Shown: one piece after another, positions 1 to 7,267 of the stretch | Layout of the letters: every line of letters starts with the position of its first letter | Numbering within the stretch: the first letter of the stretch is position 1 | NCBI GenBank assembly: GCA_038246575.1 | Contig: JBBRVU010000172.1 | Location: forward strand, 1-9,146 | DNA length: 9,146 nt | Direction of reading: 5' to 3' | Origin: JACCUZ01 sp038246575 | Lineage (GTDB): Bacteria; Actinomycetota; Actinomycetes; JACCUZ01 | The notes under the pieces: generated by a model | The model's database searches: none | Told to the model about the DNA's origin: nothing | Seen by the model: the letters and a program-made list of their open reading frames with translations, nothing else | Position numbers and translations under genes: made by a program

Positions 1-1213
1 CGAGCCTCTGCAGCAGCTCATGGATGGGCAGGTTGCTGGCGCCCTCGATGTGACCCGAGGCGAACTCGTCCTCCCTGCGCACATCCACCACGACCGGGCG
101 CTCAGCGTTGGCGGTCATGGCCTCGTGCAGATCCTCCCAGCGGACGGCCGGGTACGACGAGAGGTCGCCGTTGGCCAGTGACTCCACCGGGCCGGTGGCT
201 GCCGCCACCAGTCGGGAGCGGTCGATGCCGATCCGGGCCAGGTCGCGCTGCGCCTCGCCCACCTGGTCCGGGGAGTCGCCGACGAGCACGATGGGCTCGT
301 CCCAGGGCAGCACCCAGCCGACGTACGTCGTGAAGTTGTCAGCCAGCTCGAAGCTGAGCGAACCCTTCACGTGTCCTGCGGCGTAGGCCTTGCGATCCCG
401 GAGGTCGACGACCCAGAGTCCATCCTCGAGCCGCGCCCGCAGCTCGTCGGCGTCGAGATCGGTGGGCGCGTCCAGCTGGACCGGGCCGGCGCCGCTCATG
501 TTCAGCGGTCCCATGTGCGCGTAGTACCTGGGGTACGCCGCCAGTCCGGCCACGAGGTCGCGCACGAATTCGTCCTCGTCGTCGGTCGTGAGTGCGTTGT
601 TCGTCTCCTGCTGCTCGCCGATGGTGCTGACGTCCTTGACGGTGGCCGGTCCCGACGAGCAGAAGCTGCCGAAGCCGTGGGTGGGGTAGACCAGGGTCGC
701 GGGGGAGAGCCGGTCGGCCAGCATCCGCGCGGAGCGGTACTGCTTGCGGGTCAGCTCGTCCGTCCGGGCCGGGTCGACGAGGTCGGTGCGACCGACGCTT
801 CCGTACAGCAGGTTTCCGCCCGAGAAGACCGCCCGGTCCTCAGCCGCCGGGTCCTCGATCAGGTAGGCCAGGTGGTGCACCGTGTGACCCGGGGTCGCCA
901 GCACGGTGACCTGCAGGTTGCCGGTGGTCCAGGAGTCGCCGTCTGCCGCGGCCTGGCGCTCGAAGGCCACGTCGTCGCCTGCCGCGACCACGTACTGCGC
1001 CCCGGTCGCGCGCGCCAGCTCGAGGCCGCCGGACACGTAGTCGTTGTGGATGTGGGTCTCGACGACATGTGTCACCCGGACCCCCGCCCGCTCGATCTCG
1101 GCGAGGACGCGGTCGAGATCGCGTTGGGGATCGACGACGACCGCCACCTCACCGTCGTGCACGAGGTAGCTGCGATCTCCCAGTTGCGGGGTTTCGATGG
1201 TCTGCACGTGCAT
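1..1213 (-). CDS. MBL-fold metallohydrolase / rhodanese fusion, persulfide dioxygenase-like (C-terminus cut by window edge)
   Basis: Likely a cytoplasmic persulfide dioxygenase making sulfite from a thiol persulfide. 404 residues are visible before the left edge. The ATG at 1213 is preceded by GAGGAGG (1225-1219), and the protein begins MHVQTIETPQLGDRSYLV. Residues 1-200 are a metallo-beta-lactamase fold with THIHND (H54, H56, D58), PGH (H110) and PTHG (H179), then GSFC (C185). Residues about 250-340 form a rhodanese-like domain (VVDLRD, GHVKGS) whose active-site loop reads VLVGDSPD with no cysteine, so it is a pseudorhodanese. A second rhodanese starts near 360 (VVVDVRREDEFASGHIEGA) and is cut before its active site. 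This order matches the known CstB plan. The usual metal-binding Asp of the TGDxL motif is Gly here (FSGGNLL, residues 130-136). The gene is divergent from the molybdoenzyme operon. The family is sure; the exact substrate is inferred. Confidence 0.9.
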   Translation of the reverse strand, partial: MHVQTIETPQLGDRSYLVHDGEVAVVVDPQRDLDRVLAEIERAGVRVTHVVETHIHNDYVSGGLELARATGAQYVVAAGDDVAFERQAAADGDSWTTGNLQVTVLATPGHTVHHLAYLIEDPAAEDRAVFSGGNLLYGSVGRTDLVDPARTDELTRKQYRSARMLADRLSPATLVYPTHGFGSFCSSGPATVKDVSTIGEQQETNNALTTDDEDEFVRDLVAGLAAYPRYYAHMGPLNMSGAGPVQLDAPTDLDADELRARLEDGLWVVDLRDRKAYAAGHVKGSLSFELADNFTTYVGWVLPWDEPIVLVGDSPDQVGEAQRDLARIGIDRSRLVAAATGPVESLANGDLSSYPAVRWEDLHEAMTANAERPVVVDVRREDEFASGHIEGASNLPIHELLQRL

Positions 1214-1225
1214 CGTGGCCTCCTC

Positions 1226-1248
1226 ATCGGGTGCGGACGCACCCCGAT
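1226..1248 (-). promoter_or_regulatory. Hairpin / inverted repeat just upstream of the MBL-rhodanese ribosome binding site
   Basis: ATCGGGTGC (1226-1234) and GCACCCCGAT (1239-1248) form a nine-pair stem with one bulged C around the loop GGAC. It begins one base beyond the GAGGAGG ribosome binding site of the minus-strand gene, so it would lie in that gene's 5' leader or act as a DNA operator. A weak minus-strand -10-like TACTTT lies at 1270-1265, upstream of it. The structure is seen directly; the role is inferred. Confidence 0.4.
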
Positions 1249-1280
1249 CAGCTCGAAGAGCCGAAAAGTACGGACATCTC

Positions 1281-1310
1281 TTGCGCCACGTTACCGAGTG
1301 AACGTAGCCT
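1281..1310 (+). promoter_or_regulatory. Candidate sigma-70-type promoter of the molybdoenzyme operon with an embedded palindrome
   Basis: TTGCGC (1281-1286) and TAGCCT (1305-1310) are separated by 18 bases and would start transcription near 1317, about 36 bases before the ATG at 1353. The spacer carries the imperfect palindrome ACGTTACCGAGTGAACGT (1288-1305), with perfect 5-base arms ACGTT/AACGT. An AAGGAG ribosome binding site at 1341-1346 sits six bases before the start codon. Box matches are modest, so the promoter is tentative. Confidence 0.35.
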
Positions 1311-1352
1311 CTGTCACGCGTGGTCGTCCGACCCCGGCAGAAGGAGTGACGC

Positions 1353-2888
1353 ATGCGGTACGGGTTCGCGATCGACCAACGAACCTGCATCGGCTGCCAC
1401 GCCTGCACGGTCGCGTGCAAGACCGAGCACGAGGTGCCGGTCGGTCAGTTCCGGACCTGGGTGAAGTACGTCGAGAAGGGTGAGTTCCCGGCGACCACCC
1501 GCGAGTTCGGCGTGATGCGCTGCAACCACTGCACCGATGCCCCCTGCGTGAAGATCTGTCCGACGAAGTCGCTCTACAAGCGTGATGACGGCATCGTCGA
1601 CTTCGACAAGGAACGGTGCATCGGCTGCAAGAGCTGCATGCAGGGATGCCCCTACGACGCGATCTACATCGACGAGGACACCCACACCGCCGCGAAGTGC
1701 AACTTCTGCGCACACCGCATCGACGAGGACATCGAGCCTGCGTGCGTCGTGGTCTGCCCGACCCACTCCATCTGGGTCGGCGACCTGGATGACCCGACGT
1801 CAGGCATCAGCAAGCTGATCAACAACAACGCGACCGCGGTTCGCTCGCCGGAGCAGAGCACCGGGCCGAACGTCTTCTACCTCGGCGCCGATCGTGCCGT
1901 GCTCGAGCCGCTGGACGCCCCGGTGGATCAGACCTACATCTGGTCACAGCCCGACGAGCACCGGGCCGAGGTCAGTGCAGGCCTGCCCCGCGACGAGGTG
2001 ACCCAGGCGCGGACGACCTACAACACGGCGCACCCGCGCCCGTGGGGCTGGCGGGTCACGACCTATCTGTGGACCAAGGGCATCAGCGCCGGTGCACTGT
2101 TGGTCGCCGCCCTCGCGATGTTCCTCGGGACGGACCTGGGGGTCATCGGCACCGTCGTGGCACCGGCCCTGGCCCTCGCGTTCCTGCTCGTTACCGGCGT
2201 CCTGCTCGTCGTGGACCTCAAGCGGCCGGAGCGGTTCCTCTACATCTTCCTCAAGCCCAACCCCACGTCGTGGTTGTTCTGGGGGTCGGTCGCGCTGGCG
2301 GTCTACGGTGCGGTCGCCGGGGTGTGGCTGCTCCTCGGCATCGCCGCCGAGGTCGGGTCCTTCGATGCCTCCTCGGCCTTCTCGGTGCTGCGCTGGTTCG
2401 CCGTGCCTGCTGCTGCGATGGCCGCCGGTTACACCGGATTCCTGTTCGGGCAGGCCGAGGGACGGGACTTGTGGCAGTCGCCACTGTTGTTCTGGCACCT
2501 GCAGGTCCAGTCGCTGATGGTCGGAGCCGGTGCCCTCGCAGTCGTGCTGCCATTCGTCGACGTCGGGGGAGCCGGTGACCGGCTCGTCGTGCGGACCCTC
2601 GTCCTTGCGTCGGCCGCGCACGTGCTCATGCTGGCGCTCGAGTACGGCGGCCGGCACCCCACCCGGCATGCCATGGCGGCCGCACACATGGTGACCCACG
2701 GCCGGTATGCCCGGCTCTTCTGGTCCGGCGCTGTCGGCGTGACAGTCGTGGCCACCGTCGTCGGCGCCGTGTCGTGGGCCGGCGGAGCACTTGTCGCTGC
2801 GCTGCTCGCGGGCCTGCTGGTCCAGATCGCCCTGCTGGCCTACGAGAGTGTGTTCGTACGCGCCGGGCAGGACGTCCCCCTCTCGTGA
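1353..2888 (+). CDS. Fused 4Fe-4S electron-transfer subunit and NrfD/PsrC-like membrane anchor (B-C fusion)
   Basis: 511 residues joining two normally separate subunits of a Psr/Phs/Soe-type molybdoenzyme. Residues 1-150 carry sixteen cysteines in four groups: C12, C15, C18, C22; C57, C60, C65, C69; C89, C92, C95, C99; C116, C119, C131, C135. This is the DmsB-type pattern for four [4Fe-4S] clusters. A linker (about 150-220) leads to roughly eight hydrophobic helices between 222 and 500, including KPNPTSWLFW (281-290), typical of NrfD-like quinone-reactive anchors. There is no signal peptide, so the cluster domain should face the cytoplasm and relay electrons between the catalytic subunit and the quinone pool. 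The start has a good ribosome binding site (AAGGAG 1341-1346). The catalytic subunit follows after 10 bases, so they are almost certainly co-transcribed. Domain identity is sure; a physiological role in sulfite oxidation is inferred. Confidence 0.93.
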   Translation: MRYGFAIDQRTCIGCHACTVACKTEHEVPVGQFRTWVKYVEKGEFPATTREFGVMRCNHCTDAPCVKICPTKSLYKRDDGIVDFDKERCIGCKSCMQGCPYDAIYIDEDTHTAAKCNFCAHRIDEDIEPACVVVCPTHSIWVGDLDDPTSGISKLINNNATAVRSPEQSTGPNVFYLGADRAVLEPLDAPVDQTYIWSQPDEHRAEVSAGLPRDEVTQARTTYNTAHPRPWGWRVTTYLWTKGISAGALLVAALAMFLGTDLGVIGTVVAPALALAFLLVTGVLLVVDLKRPERFLYIFLKPNPTSWLFWGSVALAVYGAVAGVWLLLGIAAEVGSFDASSAFSVLRWFAVPAAAMAAGYTGFLFGQAEGRDLWQSPLLFWHLQVQSLMVGAGALAVVLPFVDVGGAGDRLVVRTLVLASAAHVLMLALEYGGRHPTRHAMAAAHMVTHGRYARLFWSGAVGVTVVATVVGAVSWAGGALVAALLAGLLVQIALLAYESVFVRAGQDVPLS

Positions 2889-2894
2889 AGGAGA
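2888..2894 (+). promoter_or_regulatory. Ribosome binding site fixing the GTG start of the molybdoenzyme
   Basis: AAGGAGA overlaps the last base of the preceding TGA stop (2886-2888) and sits at normal spacing before GTG at 2899. It favours this start over an in-frame ATG at 2791, which would add 36 residues lying inside the upstream gene. The arrangement suggests translational coupling of the two subunits. Confidence 0.8.
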
Positions 2895-2898
2895 CCGC

Positions 2899-5769
2899 GT
2901 GACCACCGAGAGCACGTCCTCTCCGTCCTACGACCTGCCGGGCGCCCGACGGCACGAGAACCTGCGCAACTACCCGCCGCCCGAGCAGTGGGACTCGTTC
3001 GTGCAGATGGACGCAAAGGCGCACCCGCGCAAGGTGCCGCGGGAGTTCATGCTCATCCCCACCACCTGCTTCAACTGCGAGTCGGCGTGCGGGCTGCTGG
3101 CCTACGTGGACAAGGAAGACCTGTCCATCAAGAAGGTCGAGGGCAACCCGGCCCACCCGGGCTCGCGCGGCCGCAACTGCGCCAAGGGCCCGGCCACGAT
3201 CAACCAGATCAACGACCCCGAGCGCATCCTGCACCCGCTGAAGCGGACGGGAAAGCGCGGTGCCGGGGAGTGGCAGCAGGTGACCTGGGACGAGGCGCTC
3301 GACGACATCGCCGGCCGGATCCGCGCCGCGATCGTGGAGGGCCGCCAGAACGAGGTCATGTACCACGTGGGTCGCCCGGGCGAGGACGGCTTCGCCGAGC
3401 GCTTCCTGATGGCGTGGGGAGTCGACGGGCACAACAGCCACACCAACATCTGCTCGTCGGGTGCCCGGTTCGGTCAGTCGCTGTGGGGCGGCTTCGACCG
3501 GCCGTCGCCCGACTACGCCCACGCCAAGGTGATCCTGCTGCTCTCCAGCCACCTGGAGACCGGCCACTACTTCAACCCGCACGCGCAGCGGATCATGGAG
3601 GGCAAGCTCGACGGCGCCAAGCTCATCGTCGTCGATCCCCGCATGTCGAACACTGCCTCCCACGCGAACCTGTGGATGGCGCCGTGGCCGGGCAGCGAGG
3701 CGGCGATCCTGTTGTCGATCGCGTCGTTCCTGCTGCGTACTCGTCAGATCGACGCGGCCTACCTCGAGCGCTGGTTCAACTGGGACGTCTACCTGGACAA
3801 CCTGCACCCCGAGGCCCCTCGGACGTTCGAGGCGTTTCTCGACCTGCTGACCGAGGACTACGCGTCCTACACCTTCGAGTTCGCGGCCGCTGAGGCGCAG
3901 ATCCCTGTCGAGCAGATCGAGGAGATGGCTCGGCTCGTCGCCCAGTGCGACGGCCGGCTGGCGGCCCACGTGTGGCGCTCGGCAGCCGCCGGCAACTACG
4001 GCGGCTGGGCGGTGTCGCGGGCACTGTGGTTCGTGCTCGCCCTCACCGGGAGCATCGGTGGCCGCGGCGGGACCAGCCCCAACGGCTGGGACAAGTTCAT
4101 CCCCCACGGTCCGAACATGCCGCCGGCGCACGAGTCCTGGAACGAGCTGACCTGGCCGGCCGAGTACCCCATGTCCACCAACGAGATGTCTATCCTGCTG
4201 CCGCACTTCCTCAAGGACGGACGAGGCAAGCTCGACGTCTACTTCAGCCGGGTCTACAACCCGATCTGGACCAACCCCGACGGCTTCAGCTGGCTCGAGG
4301 CGCTGACCGACGAGTCGCTGCTGGGCCTGCACGTCGCCCTGACCCCCACCTGGAGCGAGACGGCCGAGTTCGCCGACTACGTGCTCCCGATGGGGCACTC
4401 GCTGGAGCGGCACGACACCCACTCCTACGAGACCCATGCCGGCAAGTGGCTGGGTTTCCGGCAGCCCGTCCAGCGGGTCGCCCGGGAGAAGATGGGGATG
4501 CCGGTCTCGGACACGCGCGACTCCAACCCGGGCGAGGTGTGGGAGGAGAACGAGTACTGGTTCGAGCTGTCCTGGCGCATCGACCCCGACGGCTCGCTGG
4601 GGATCCGGAAGTACTTCGAGTCGCCGTACCGCCCCGGCGAGAAGATCACGGTCGACGAGTACTACCGGTGGATCTTCGAGAACCAGGTCCCTGGCCTGCC
4701 GGAGAAGGCGGAGCGGCTGGGTATGTCGCCGCTGCAGTACATGCGCAAGTTCGGCGTCGTCGAGGTCGCCTCCGATGTCTACCGGGTGGATGAACGTGAG
4801 CTGACCGAGGCCGAGCTCGAGGGCGCCGAGCCGGACGAGAACGGCGTGCTGCGCAAGCCGACGACGATGGAGTCCGTCCCGCCGCTGGTCGGCGAGGCAG
4901 GCGCCGTCGGCCTCGAGCACGCGGACGGCAGCCGGTCCTTCGGCTGGCTGACCCCGTCCCGCAAGCTCGAGGTCTACAGCCCCGCTATGCGCGACTGGGG
5001 CTGGCCGGAGTACGCCACCCCGCAGTACATCGAGTCCCATGTCAGCCGGCGCACGATCGACGGGGACGCCGGGGAGTTCGTGCTCGTCCCGACATTCCGG
5101 CTCCCGACGCTCATCCACACCCGCTCCGGCAACGCCAAGTACCTCAACGAGCTGAGCAACACGCACCCGCTCTGGATCAACACCAAGGACGCGGTCCGGC
5201 TCGGCGTCGCGACCGGGGCACTGGTGCGCGTCTCGACCAGGATCGGTCACTTCGTGGTCAAGGTGTGGGCCACCGAGGGCATCCGCCCCGGCGTGATCGC
5301 GCTGTCACACCACATGGGCCGGTGGCGGCTGCGCGACGGCGAGGGCAGCCGCTGGGTCACCGGCATCGTCGACCTGTCCAACGACGGCGAGGGGGTGTGG
5401 ACCATGCGCCAGAAGCAGGGGGTGCGGGCCTTCGGCTCCGAGGACAAGGACAGCGAGCGCATCTTCTGGGACGACCCCGGTGTGCACCAGAACCTCACGT
5501 TCCCCGTCCAGCCGGACCCCTGGTCCGGCATGCACTGCTGGCTGCAGAAGGTGACCGTCGAGCCGGCGCACGACGGGGACCGCTACGCCGACGTCGTGGT
5601 CGACACCCGCAAGTCTCGCGAGGTGTACACGGAGTGGCTGGGCAAGACCCGGGCGACCCGTGGCCCCGAGGGACAGCGCCGGCCGGAGTTCCTCATGCGC
5701 CCGGTCAAGCCCAAGCGCAAGGCGTTCCGGGCGCCGTCCACGCAGCCCCAGACCGACCAGAACCGATAG
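2899..5769 (+). CDS. Molybdopterin oxidoreductase catalytic subunit (DMSO reductase family), cytoplasmic, SoeA-like
   Basis: 956 residues; catalytic subunit carrying a bis-MGD molybdenum centre and one [4Fe-4S] cluster. Residues 51-108 are the Fe4S4 domain with C57, C60, C64 and C94 (CFNCESAC, then RNCAKG). The molybdopterin domain follows, with C185 in HTNICSSGARFG as the likely Mo ligand, as in Psr/Phs-type enzymes. Residues about 722-890 form the C-terminal dinucleotide-binding domain (VLVPTFRLPTLIHTRSGNAK, later HHMGRW). The N-terminus has no twin-arginine signal with a hydrophobic stretch; the RR at 17-18 lies in a polar segment. The enzyme should therefore stay in the cytoplasm, which argues against Tat-exported polysulfide or thiosulfate reductases and fits SoeA of the SoeABC sulfite dehydrogenase, which also lacks one. 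The neighbouring persulfide dioxygenase supports sulfite as substrate. The family is sure; the substrate is an inference, and another oxoanion or sulfur compound remains possible. Confidence 0.93.
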   Translation: MTTESTSSPSYDLPGARRHENLRNYPPPEQWDSFVQMDAKAHPRKVPREFMLIPTTCFNCESACGLLAYVDKEDLSIKKVEGNPAHPGSRGRNCAKGPATINQINDPERILHPLKRTGKRGAGEWQQVTWDEALDDIAGRIRAAIVEGRQNEVMYHVGRPGEDGFAERFLMAWGVDGHNSHTNICSSGARFGQSLWGGFDRPSPDYAHAKVILLLSSHLETGHYFNPHAQRIMEGKLDGAKLIVVDPRMSNTASHANLWMAPWPGSEAAILLSIASFLLRTRQIDAAYLERWFNWDVYLDNLHPEAPRTFEAFLDLLTEDYASYTFEFAAAEAQIPVEQIEEMARLVAQCDGRLAAHVWRSAAAGNYGGWAVSRALWFVLALTGSIGGRGGTSPNGWDKFIPHGPNMPPAHESWNELTWPAEYPMSTNEMSILLPHFLKDGRGKLDVYFSRVYNPIWTNPDGFSWLEALTDESLLGLHVALTPTWSETAEFADYVLPMGHSLERHDTHSYETHAGKWLGFRQPVQRVAREKMGMPVSDTRDSNPGEVWEENEYWFELSWRIDPDGSLGIRKYFESPYRPGEKITVDEYYRWIFENQVPGLPEKAERLGMSPLQYMRKFGVVEVASDVYRVDERELTEAELEGAEPDENGVLRKPTTMESVPPLVGEAGAVGLEHADGSRSFGWLTPSRKLEVYSPAMRDWGWPEYATPQYIESHVSRRTIDGDAGEFVLVPTFRLPTLIHTRSGNAKYLNELSNTHPLWINTKDAVRLGVATGALVRVSTRIGHFVVKVWATEGIRPGVIALSHHMGRWRLRDGEGSRWVTGIVDLSNDGEGVWTMRQKQGVRAFGSEDKDSERIFWDDPGVHQNLTFPVQPDPWSGMHCWLQKVTVEPAHDGDRYADVVVDTRKSREVYTEWLGKTRATRGPEGQRRPEFLMRPVKPKRKAFRAPSTQPQTDQNR

Positions 5770-5775
5770 GCAGAC

Positions 5776-6906
5776 ATGGGACTCCTCCGGCGACAGACGA
5801 GCCAGCTCACGGCTGCTCAGCTCGCCGACGTCCGCGAGGCTGTCGGTAGGGTCGAGGACCCGGAGATGCACCGGCCGATCGCCGACCTGGGGATGCTCGG
5901 CGACGTCACAGTTGACCGGTCCGGGCGGGTGCGGGTCGAGGTACGGCTGACCACGTCGAGCTGTCCGCTGCGCGAAACCTTCGGGGCGGCCGTGACCGCC
6001 GCTGCTGTCGCTGTCGTGCCCGACGCGCCGGTCGACGTCGAGTTCGGGGTGCTCGACGAGCGGGCTCGGCGTGACCTTGCGATGATGCTGCGCGGCTCGG
6101 GTCCCGCGGCCGCAGCCGGCCCGATCGCCCCCCGGATCTACGCCGTGGCCAGCGGCAAGGGCGGGGTAGGCAAGTCGTCGGTCACCGCGAACCTCGCGGT
6201 CGCCCTGGCCGACCAGGGTCTCGCCGTCGGTCTGCTCGACGCCGACGTGTGGGGCTATTCGGTGCCCCAGCTGTTCGGCACCCGTCGCGCGCCGGTCGCA
6301 CTCAGCGGCCTGATGTTTCCCGTGGAGGCGCACGGCGTCCGGCTGATGAGCACCGGATTCCTGGTCGGCGAGGACGAGCCCGTCGTCTGGCGGGGACCGA
6401 TGCTGCACAAGGCGCTCGAGCAGTTCCTCGGTGACGTGCACTGGGGCGAGCTCGACGTGCTGCTGCTGGACCTTCCCCCCGGCACGGGCGACATCACGCT
6501 GTCGCTGCTGGAGCTGGCACCGACGGCTTCCTTGCTCGCAGTGACCACCCCCCAACCCGCGGCACGTGCCGTTGCGACCAGGGTGGTCCGGATGGCGAAG
6601 GACATGCGCATGCCCGTGGCCGGGGTGGTCGAGAACATGAGCGTAGCCACCTGCGAGGCATGCGGTCACGGCACGCCGCTGTTCGGCGCCGGAGGAGGCG
6701 CCGAGCTCGCCGACGGCGCCGGCGCCGCGCTGCTGGCGCAGGTGCCGCTCGACATGGCCTTGCGTGAGGCCGGTGACGCCGGTGTCCCCGTAGTGCGCCG
6801 CGATCCCGGCGCGCCCTCGGCACAAGTCCTGCGCGAGCTGGCAACCGCGTTGCCCGTCGTGAAGCGCAGCCTCGTCGGGGTGCCGCTCCCGCTCAGCGTC
6901 GCCTGA
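5776..6906 (+). CDS. mrp: Mrp/NBP35-family P-loop ATPase with N-terminal MIP18 domain, Fe-S cluster carrier
   Basis: 376 residues, the usual length for bacterial Mrp/ApbC proteins, which bind and transfer [4Fe-4S] clusters. Residues about 15-95 are a MIP18 (DUF59) domain with DPE (28-30) and the conserved cysteine of SSCP (C63). The deviant Walker A GKGGVGKS spans 127-134; DADVWG (155-160) and LDLPPGTGD (231-239) are the Walker A'/B-type motifs of the family. C293 and C296 in CEACG form the CxxC pair for a cluster bridging two subunits. The ATG comes six bases after the molybdoenzyme stop, with only a weak Shine-Dalgarno match, so translation is probably coupled. The position as third operon gene suggests it serves maturation of the five clusters predicted for the two upstream subunits. 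It could instead be the cell's general Mrp, which this window cannot exclude. Confidence 0.92.
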   Translation: MGLLRRQTSQLTAAQLADVREAVGRVEDPEMHRPIADLGMLGDVTVDRSGRVRVEVRLTTSSCPLRETFGAAVTAAAVAVVPDAPVDVEFGVLDERARRDLAMMLRGSGPAAAAGPIAPRIYAVASGKGGVGKSSVTANLAVALADQGLAVGLLDADVWGYSVPQLFGTRRAPVALSGLMFPVEAHGVRLMSTGFLVGEDEPVVWRGPMLHKALEQFLGDVHWGELDVLLLDLPPGTGDITLSLLELAPTASLLAVTTPQPAARAVATRVVRMAKDMRMPVAGVVENMSVATCEACGHGTPLFGAGGGAELADGAGAALLAQVPLDMALREAGDAGVPVVRRDPGAPSAQVLRELATALPVVKRSLVGVPLPLSVA

Positions 6907-6907
6907 C

Positions 6908-6921
6908 CGATCGCTCGATCG
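6908..6921. terminator. Weak candidate bidirectional terminator between convergent genes
   Basis: CGATC-GCTC-GATCG forms a five-pair stem with a four-base loop in the 20-base gap between the mrp stop and the DUF202 stop. There is no T-run on either side, so an intrinsic terminator is only weakly supported; its position between convergent stops is the main argument. Confidence 0.25.
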
Positions 6922-6926
6922 CGACG

Positions 6927-7259
6927 TCAGGGCCGGAGCAACGCCCCGGACGCGGCTGACACCAGCAGGACGGTCAGGACGAGCATGGCGGGCAGGGGGC
7001 GGTACAGCGGCGTGGATCCGCCGCTGACCCGCCGCATGATCGTGCGGTAGCGGGTCGGGGCCACGAGCACACTGGTCAGCGCCCCGGACGCCATGACCGC
7101 GATCCCGAGCGCCAGCTGGATGGCCCCCGAGTTCGCCCGGCTGTCATGAACGAGCACTGCGCCGATGCCGACGAACCCGAACCCGGTGCGCTCCCAGGCG
7201 AGGGCCGTCCGTTCAGCAGCAGCGACGAAGTGCAGGATGCGGTCGGGGGAGTCAGGCAC
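6927..7259 (-). CDS. DUF202-family small membrane protein (second of a tandem pair)
   Basis: 110 residues when started at GTG 7259, eight bases after the stop of the upstream DUF202 gene; there is no in-frame ATG near the domain. The ribosome binding site is poor, suggesting coupling to the gene before it. The N-terminus has the family signature AAERTALAWERTGFGFVGIG (residues 14-33), followed by three hydrophobic helices at about 24-38, 46-66 and 90-107. A basic loop YRTIMRRVSGG lies between helices two and three. DUF202 (YidH/Vtc1-like) proteins are integral membrane proteins without an established bacterial function. The gene runs towards the molybdoenzyme operon, so it is not part of that transcript. 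The domain call is strong; the role is unknown. Confidence 0.85.
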   Translation of the reverse strand: MPDSPDRILHFVAAAERTALAWERTGFGFVGIGAVLVHDSRANSGAIQLALGIAVMASGALTSVLVAPTRYRTIMRRVSGGSTPLYRPLPAMLVLTVLLVSAASGALLRP

Positions 7260-7267
7260 CGGAGGCT

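Noticed and set aside
14..19. RR dipeptide in the molybdoenzyme (protein residues 17-18) as a Tat signal; positions here are residues
   Set aside because: It is followed by the polar HENLRNYPPPEQ with no hydrophobic core, so it cannot serve as a twin-arginine export signal.
371..1483. 370-codon plus-strand frame over the MBL-rhodanese gene
   Set aside because: It is a shadow of the minus-strand gene, which carries the MBL and rhodanese motifs and a strong ribosome binding site; it also runs into the start of the next real gene.
2791..2898. 36-residue N-terminal extension of the molybdoenzyme from an upstream ATG
   Set aside because: It lies inside the preceding gene, lacks a Tat signal or family similarity, and the GTG at 2899 has a well placed AAGGAGA.
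2626..5250. 874-codon open frame on the minus strand opposite the molybdoenzyme
   Set aside because: It is the low-stop antisense frame common in GC-rich DNA, has no recognisable domain, and fully overlaps a gene with clear cofactor motifs.
5305..6825. 506-codon minus-strand frame opposite mrp
   Set aside because: Its translation is Arg/Gly/His-rich without any family motif, and it overlaps mrp, whose Walker and CxxC motifs are intact.
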